Positions 58,518 to 63,651 of a stretch of 63,651 nucleotides of DNA are shown here, one piece after another (within the stretch, counting starts at the first letter, position 1; every line of letters starts with the position of its first letter). The translations under genes and the position numbers were made by a program. The stretch covers positions 1-63,651 of the forward strand of contig CAKTYZ010000018.1 of the NCBI GenBank assembly GCA_934635225.1, written 5' to 3'. A model generated the notes under the pieces. That model did not search any database. It was given only the letters and a program-made list of their open reading frames with translations, and was not told where the DNA came from. The stretch comes from an uncultured Kiritimatiellota bacterium. GTDB taxonomy: Bacteria > Verrucomicrobiota > Kiritimatiellia > RFP12 > UBA1067.

Positions 58518-60211
58518 CCTTCTGATTCCTTATCCCCTGCGACATGCTCGTTGAGCTTGAGCGAGTCGAGCGTCGTTGCAATCGTACGGTCAAGCTCCGC
58601 GCCCTTGGCGTTGAGTTCCGCAAGGCGGGACTTGAAGCCGGCGATCTTCTCGGCAAACTCGTCGGCGGTAATCGGCACGTATTCGATCTTCACGTCGAAG
58701 TACTGCCCGGCGGAAAGCGTGTAGCCCTTGGCCTTGATCTCGTCGTGCGAAACGACAACCGAAAAGCCGTCCTCCGCTTTCTGATCAAGGAACGTGTCGA
58801 CAATCTTCTGAATCTCGAAGTCGCGGAGTCGCTTGCGCTGGTTGTTGCCGTCCTTGTATTCCTCGCCGAGCTTGGAGGCGTCGATCAGCACGACCTTGTC
58901 CGCCTTGCGGGAGTTGTCGAAAAAGAGGACAGAGACGTTCGTGCCGGTCGTGGCGAACACGTTGGACGGCATGGAGACGCAACCATAGACGATGTGCTGA
59001 TCGACGATGCGCTGAAGGATTTTCCCCTCAATGCTCTGTTTGGCGGTGATAAAGCCGGTCGGCACGACAATCGCGCCCTTGCCCTTTGCGGAAAGCGAAT
59101 TGAGCAAGTGCTGGATGAAGCAGAGAAATATCTTCATCGCGGGCTTGTCTGGGTTGATCTTCCTCGGCGCATTCGGAACGCCCGCCCAGAAGCGGACGGT
59201 GTCTTTGGCGATGGCCTCGCGCTCCTCCGGGAAGTCGAGCTTGAACGGAGGATTGGAAATGCCGAAGTCGAACGTTCGGATCGAGCCGTCGGGATTGCGG
59301 TGACCTGGCTTCAGGAGCGTGTTGCCCTGCACCACGTTCTGAATCGACGCGGCAAGATTGTTCAGGATGAGATTCAGGCGAAGCATCTGCGAGGACTTCT
59401 GCGAAATGTCCTGCGAGTAGATGGCGCAGCGGTTTTCGCCAATCTGGTGGGCAAGGGCCATGAGGAGCGTGCCGGAGCCGGCGGACGGATCGTAGCACGT
59501 CACGCCGCGAAGGTTCGTATCACGCCCGACAAGAAGCCTCGCCATGATCTGCGCAATCGAGCGAGGCGTGTAGTATTCGGCGTACTTGCCGCCGCCGTCT
59601 TTGTTGTAGTCTTTGATTAGATGCTCGAACATCGTCGAGAAGAAATCATACTTCTCGGAGAACATCGGCTCGAAGTTGGCCTTCGGGTCGGCGATATGGC
59701 GCATCAACGAGCGGGCGAAATCGTCGCGCTTGGTGGGGTCGTTTATCGTCCCGGCAATGAGCGAGTTGTCGAAGACGGTTATCTTCGTCTTGGAGTCGGT
59801 CGCAATCGAGAAGATATCGGCGTTGAGTGTGGCGATTTCGCGCAATGTAGAGTCGAAGAGAACCGAGAAGTCGCCCTGCGTCATCGCGTTGTAGAGGTGG
59901 GCGATTGTCTGGTGCGGACGCAATTTAGGAGTCGATGGCGGCAGATAGGCGAACAGGTCTTCAACCTCGTCATCGGTGAAATTGTCGTATGCGGCATCCC
60001 ATTTCGGGCTGGAAGCGAGCCGCTTGCCGTAGCCTTCGGCGGCGATTTTCTTTGCCTCGTGTCCGAACTTGTCGTTGAAGTATTTGTAGAGGAACACCTG
60101 AACGATGATCTTGTACTCGTTGCCGTCGTTGCCGAGGCCGAAACTGCCGCACGACTGCTTGAGAGAGTCGATGAGTTCCTTTGTTGACTGTTCGATGATG
60201 CTGTCTGCCAT
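58514..60211 (-). CDS. hsdM: Type I restriction-modification methyltransferase subunit
   Basis: N6-adenine methyltransferase of the type I complex. The 565 residues begin with the HsdM helical domain (residues 1-150), then the AdoMet motif CYDPSAGSGTLLMAL (about residues 230-245) and the catalytic NPPF (ISNPPFKLDF, about residue 315). The end is the HsdS-contacting region with a coiled coil (FAEKIAGFKSRLAELNAKGAEL). AAAGGATCTT precedes the ATG, 10 nt after hsdR. Confidence 0.97.
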   Translation of the reverse strand: MADSIIEQSTKELIDSLKQSCGSFGLGNDGNEYKIIVQVFLYKYFNDKFGHEAKKIAAEGYGKRLASSPKWDAAYDNFTDDEVEDLFAYLPPSTPKLRPHQTIAHLYNAMTQGDFSVLFDSTLREIATLNADIFSIATDSKTKITVFDNSLIAGTINDPTKRDDFARSLMRHIADPKANFEPMFSEKYDFFSTMFEHLIKDYNKDGGGKYAEYYTPRSIAQIMARLLVGRDTNLRGVTCYDPSAGSGTLLMALAHQIGENRCAIYSQDISQKSSQMLRLNLILNNLAASIQNVVQGNTLLKPGHRNPDGSIRTFDFGISNPPFKLDFPEEREAIAKDTVRFWAGVPNAPRKINPDKPAMKIFLCFIQHLLNSLSAKGKGAIVVPTGFITAKQSIEGKILQRIVDQHIVYGCVSMPSNVFATTGTNVSVLFFDNSRKADKVVLIDASKLGEEYKDGNNQRKRLRDFEIQKIVDTFLDQKAEDGFSVVVSHDEIKAKGYTLSAGQYFDVKIEYVPITADEFAEKIAGFKSRLAELNAKGAELDRTIATTLDSLKLNEHVAGDKESEG

Positions 60212-60221
60212 AAGATCCTTT

Positions 60222-63200
60222 CTAACCGGCCAAATCGTAGTCCGCGAGGTATTCCTCCGCTATCTGCCGCTGGATGAACTTGCGGTCGTCAAGCGATGCC
60301 TTGATGTCCATCTCGTTCAACTTCAGACTGACGGCGCGAAGCACGTCCTGATTGAACACCGGCGGATTGCCGAGCACGTGGACGTTGTAATAGATCGTAT
60401 CGTCTATCATCGCCTTCACGCGGTTTAGGTTTTCCATAACCTCCACTTCGCGCAGGGAGATTACGGGCTTCTCCGGCGGGATCGACCGCTTGGCGTTCTC
60501 CTCGCGTATTCGCTTGTGGATGCGGACGAACTTCTCGTCATCGTGGTACTTGCGCTTGAGCATATTGTTCAAGCGGTTGATCTCGCGAATCTTCGCCATC
60601 ACGCCGTCCATGTAGCCAATGGCCTCCTTCGCCTCGGCAACGGTCTGCGGCGCGAAGCCACGCTCGCGGAAGAACGACTTGAACTCGGAAAGCAGATTGA
60701 CGTACTTGTCCTCGTTGTGGTCGAAGTTGGACTCGAACTCGCGACGGACGTTCTGGTAGCGGTCTTTGAGGTCGTTGAAAAGAAACTCCAGTTCCTCCTT
60801 GCCCTTGCAGCGGAACGTGAACTCCATCTGCGACAAGGCCTCGTTGATGATGCCGGCAACGTCCTCGGAACGGTCAAGCCCGTCAAGGAGGTTCATTCGC
60901 TCGATGCGATGGTTGACTTCTGCGAGAAGCTGCGGGACGGCATCGGGAGCGAGATTGCGCACTTTGTCCTTCAGTTCGTCATCGCCGAAACTGCGAATCT
61001 GATTCATGAGCGCCTTCGCCTCTTCGAGAGTGCGCCGCAGGTAAAGGAGGTGGGACTTGTCTTCATCGGCATCAAGCTGCTTGCGGAACACCTCCTTGTT
61101 GTCGATGTCGTACATGAAGAGGGCGTCTTTGAGGTTTTCGAGCTTAGCCTCTATCTCTTCCTTTGACGCAAGCAGCACGCCGGGATTGGTTCCATCATCG
61201 AAGCCATCTTCACCGTCACGCCCGTAGATGGCATCGTGAAGTTCCTTGAGATAGCGATTGTTCGTCTCGACGAAATTCTCCTTTATGTCGGCAAAGTCGA
61301 CCACGTAGCCGTAGCGGAAATCGCGATACGGGCGGTTGACGCGGGTCAAGGCCTGGAGGAGGTCGTGTCCATCGAGTTTCCGACAGAGGTAAAGCCGCTT
61401 CAACCGTGGCGCGTCGAAGCCTGTCAACAGCATTTTGTTCACGATGAGAAAATCTATCGATTCCGTCTTCTTGAACTCGGCGATTGAGCCTTTGCGTTCC
61501 TCCTTGTCGCCCTCGTCATGAAGGATGAGAACGGCTTTGAACGGTTTTACGCCCTGCGGCAGATTCTCCGGCTTGTTGCGATCCACGAACAGGCGGTAAA
61601 GTTCGCGGGCCTGCGGATTCGTTTCGCAGACGATCATGCCGGCCACCGGGGGACAATCCTTCTGTATGCGGAACTTGCGCATATCGGAAAAGATGTAGTC
61701 GAGAAGTCCATTGAGGTAATTTGGATGCTCGATGATCTTGTCCTTCTTGACGTCTGACTTCTTGACCTCTACGTCCCCGGCAAGCGTTGCAAGGATGTTG
61801 GATATGCGTTCGCGGTACTCCGTTTCGATGTCCTCGCGCATCAACTTGAGCGTGTAGCCGTCGGCAATGGACTTGTCGTAGTAGTAGGTATCTATGTAAT
61901 CGCCAAATACGCGCCACGACGCCCTTTCGTCGGAAAGAAGCGGGGTTCCCGTCATTGCGATCTTGATCGCGTCCTTGTCTGCTTCAAGGAGGTTTGCGAG
62001 GAAGGAGCCGGCGGGATTGTAGCCGCGATGGGCTTCGTCGATGAAGAACACTCGCTGTAGGCGCGTGTTATAGCCACCTTCGATCACGACTGGCGTGTGA
62101 TCTTCCTTGAACTTCTGGATATTTACGACGATGATTTCCGGCTTGCCCTCCGGGTTGTAGATCGGCTTGTTGTCCCTGATCTTCTCCATCAAGTCCTGGC
62201 GGCTTTGGACGGTCTGAACCATGAGGCTGCGGGCGGCGAACTCGTCAACTGACTGCTCAAGGAGGTCGAGACGGTCAACAATGAAGAAGAATTTGGCGAC
62301 AGTGTTGCGTTCGGCGTAGTAGTCGGTGAGGCACTTCACGTTGTAGTAGGCGAAGGCCGTTTTGCCGCTGCCCTGCGTATGCCAGATCACGCCCCCCTTG
62401 ATACCTTCGGAGAGTTTCTGGCGCAAGGCAAGCGTGGCGAAAAACTGCTGATAGCGCATGATGTGCTTTTCGAGTTTTTCCACCTTCGTGCCGTCAGCAA
62501 GTTCCACCGTCTTTTCCACGTAGGCGAACGCATAACGCAGCAAGAACAGGAAACGCCTCCGTGACAGCATCGAGGTGATGATGCGGTTCGTCGGGGTCAA
62601 CGGGGCCTTGTTTGTCTGATATGCCGGGTCTTCTCTGATTGGGATGCAGTTGCGATGCTTGAGAATCTTCTTCTGCACCTCATCGTCAATCAAGTCGTTG
62701 TAACCGGATTCTCGCAGGATGTTCGCGCTTTTCTCGCGGAAGACATTGAAGAACGTATGATTCTTTGCAATGGTCGCATAGAACGCTCCCTGAACCGGAA
62801 CGACATTCGCCGTGTCATATTCCTGGTTATTGGAAAATATCATCAGCTGCGTGACGTTCAAGAACGGACGAAATGACTTGACCTTGAACCGCTTGTTGAT
62901 GCGTTCGCGCTCGGCAAGAATGCCCTCGTGGTTGTTGGGCTTCTTCACCTCGATGAACGCAAGAGGCATACCGTTTACGAAGCACGTTATGTCGGGGCGG
63001 AAATTGTCGTGGGTTTCGGGGTGCTCGCAGGTGAACTCGGTCGTGCAATGCCAGAAGTTGTTGTTCGGATTGTTGAAATCAATGACTCGCTCGCCGCTCG
63101 TGGCGGTGATCTTCTGAAAAAACTCGCGTCCCAAATCATCGTTCTTTGCCGCTTGTACGAGTTCGGACAGCAAGGCATTTACCCTGTCTTCCGTGATATC

Positions 63201-63365
63201 AGGATTGAGCCTTGCGACCGCTTCCCGAAACACCTTCACGAGAATGTTGGTGTTTGGCTCATAGTCATCCTCGCCGATGGAGTCGAGGTACGTGTACCCG
63301 AGTCGGCACAAATGAAGTGCCGCCGGAACCTGGACACGTGTGTTCTCGTTGAACCTTCCACTCAT
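60222..63365 (-). CDS. hsdR: Type I restriction enzyme R subunit
   Basis: The motor and nuclease subunit, 1047 residues. The N-terminal PD-(D/E)XK nuclease shows RPDITCFVNGMPLAFIEVKKP (about residues 125-145). The SF2 translocase has Walker A HTQGSGKTAFAYY (about 330), the DEAH box FFIDEAHRG (about 445), TGTPLL and the late motif QALTRVNRPYRDF. The C-terminal helical domain binds HsdM. The ATG has CGGGAGGA. It is the first gene of the operon and is preceded by a long structured leader and an extended -10 promoter. Confidence 0.97.
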   Translation of the reverse strand: MSGRFNENTRVQVPAALHLCRLGYTYLDSIGEDDYEPNTNILVKVFREAVARLNPDITEDRVNALLSELVQAAKNDDLGREFFQKITATSGERVIDFNNPNNNFWHCTTEFTCEHPETHDNFRPDITCFVNGMPLAFIEVKKPNNHEGILAERERINKRFKVKSFRPFLNVTQLMIFSNNQEYDTANVVPVQGAFYATIAKNHTFFNVFREKSANILRESGYNDLIDDEVQKKILKHRNCIPIREDPAYQTNKAPLTPTNRIITSMLSRRRFLFLLRYAFAYVEKTVELADGTKVEKLEKHIMRYQQFFATLALRQKLSEGIKGGVIWHTQGSGKTAFAYYNVKCLTDYYAERNTVAKFFFIVDRLDLLEQSVDEFAARSLMVQTVQSRQDLMEKIRDNKPIYNPEGKPEIIVVNIQKFKEDHTPVVIEGGYNTRLQRVFFIDEAHRGYNPAGSFLANLLEADKDAIKIAMTGTPLLSDERASWRVFGDYIDTYYYDKSIADGYTLKLMREDIETEYRERISNILATLAGDVEVKKSDVKKDKIIEHPNYLNGLLDYIFSDMRKFRIQKDCPPVAGMIVCETNPQARELYRLFVDRNKPENLPQGVKPFKAVLILHDEGDKEERKGSIAEFKKTESIDFLIVNKMLLTGFDAPRLKRLYLCRKLDGHDLLQALTRVNRPYRDFRYGYVVDFADIKENFVETNNRYLKELHDAIYGRDGEDGFDDGTNPGVLLASKEEIEAKLENLKDALFMYDIDNKEVFRKQLDADEDKSHLLYLRRTLEEAKALMNQIRSFGDDELKDKVRNLAPDAVPQLLAEVNHRIERMNLLDGLDRSEDVAGIINEALSQMEFTFRCKGKEELEFLFNDLKDRYQNVRREFESNFDHNEDKYVNLLSEFKSFFRERGFAPQTVAEAKEAIGYMDGVMAKIREINRLNNMLKRKYHDDEKFVRIHKRIREENAKRSIPPEKPVISLREVEVMENLNRVKAMIDDTIYYNVHVLGNPPVFNQDVLRAVSLKLNEMDIKASLDDRKFIQRQIAEEYLADYDLAG

Positions 63366-63390
63366 AGGCGAGTCCTCCCGAAGTAGTGAT

Positions 63391-63417
63391 CTTCCGATAG
63401 TTTCTTACTATCGGAAG
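63391..63417 (-). promoter_or_regulatory. Leader hairpin 1 before hsdR
   Basis: CTTCCGATAG and CTATCGGAAG form a perfect 10-bp stem with a 7-nt loop. It ends about 25 nt before the hsdR ATG, close to the ribosome-binding site. No T-run follows, so an operator or translational control element is more likely than a terminator. Confidence 0.55.
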
Positions 63418-63444
63418 TTGAAGAAGACGACAAAAAGAGGCATG

Positions 63445-63466
63445 GGCACAATACCTCCATTGTGCC
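63445..63466 (-). promoter_or_regulatory. Leader hairpin 2 before hsdR
   Basis: GGCACAAT and ATTGTGCC form a perfect 8-bp stem with a 6-nt loop containing ACCTCC, the complement of GGAGGT. This places a Shine-Dalgarno-like GGAGGT in the loop on the transcript strand. Confidence 0.5.
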
Positions 63467-63533
63467 ATCGACGCGTGTCGATTGCAGTGTCTTTTTTCCT
63501 TTCATGACAATTTAGCTTTAGAGATTGGCGAGT

Positions 63534-63542
63534 ATTATACCA
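63534..63542 (-). promoter_or_regulatory. Extended -10 promoter of the hsd operon
   Basis: TGGTATAAT on the minus strand. The expected start of transcription is about 160 nt before the hsdR ATG, the longest leader in the window. Exactly 39 nt separate the hexamer from the dispersed repeat at 63579. Confidence 0.65.
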
Positions 63543-63578
63543 TTTCTGGCCGTTTTTTGCCTTTGCGCGAAAGACGCG

Positions 63579-63651
63579 GGAAATGGTAATATCTAACGGG
63601 TCAGCAAAGAAGAGTGGAAGGCCATGGGGATCGAAGAAGAAGAAAGACAAG
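63579..63651 (+). repeat. Dispersed repeat copy 4 (head and middle, cut by the window end)
   Basis: GGAAATGGTAATATCTAA, then CGGGTCAGCAAAGAAGAG and a purine-rich middle with GGAAGGCCA like copy 1. The rest lies beyond the window. Confidence 0.8.

Overview
The window reads as chromosomal DNA of a Gram-negative heterotroph. LptA, a probable outer-membrane barrel ending in Phe, a lipoprotein and several secreted glycan-active enzymes imply an outer membrane. The mix of GH50-like and GH39-like glycosidases, a SUMF1-fold protein, a XylR-type regulator and L-fucose genes would suit a gut or glycan-degrading member of the PVC group (Kiritimatiellota/Lentisphaerota-like). That placement is inference from gene content only. 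From 84 to 51090 every gene I accept is on the minus strand, in GC-rich DNA with tight spacing and many ATGA/GTGA overlaps.

Layout, left to right (transcription runs right to left): an orphan domain with short alaS and a double esterase; mtaB; a large secreted glycosidase; an RRM protein; an outer-membrane protein; lptA; recR-ybaB; purC; corA-lysS; an MFS carrier; a four-gene secreted cluster (GH50-like, unknown, SUMF1-fold, metallophosphoesterase) preceded by a XylR-type regulator and an SDR; ribF-truB-queE-rnhC-galM; an IS110 remnant; argS; tyrA with chorismate mutase; a stomatin-like protein; an ECF sigma/partner/CvpA operon; a glycosyltransferase with rbfA; kamA-like/nrdG; a GH39-like enzyme; dciA-like/prfB; rdgB with a chagasin-like inhibitor, fucI, fucU, fucP; cdsA; uup-like/panD/clpX/clpP/tig.

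From about 51.5 kb the character changes to a defence and mobile region that looks less GC-rich: a decayed RelB/YoeB pair, a type III Res nuclease fragment, then a complete type I restriction-modification locus (hsdR, hsdM, a DUF4062/ATPase gene, hsdS, a coiled-coil membrane protein). A tyrosine recombinase and two silent hsdS halves in the opposite orientation surround the active hsdS. Perfect inverted repeats sit exactly at the domain borders, so the locus should shuffle both target-recognition domains and give four specificities. This is the most interesting system in the window; its principle is known from other phyla.

Two genome-style observations also stand out. Many genes have an extended -10 box (TGNTATAAT) with no good -35, and in eight of them the box lies only 7-11 nt before the start codon, which predicts leaderless or almost leaderless mRNAs. 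A dispersed repeat family (four copies) lies upstream of minus-strand promoters, always in the same orientation; in three of four copies exactly 39 nt separate its edge from the -10 hexamer.
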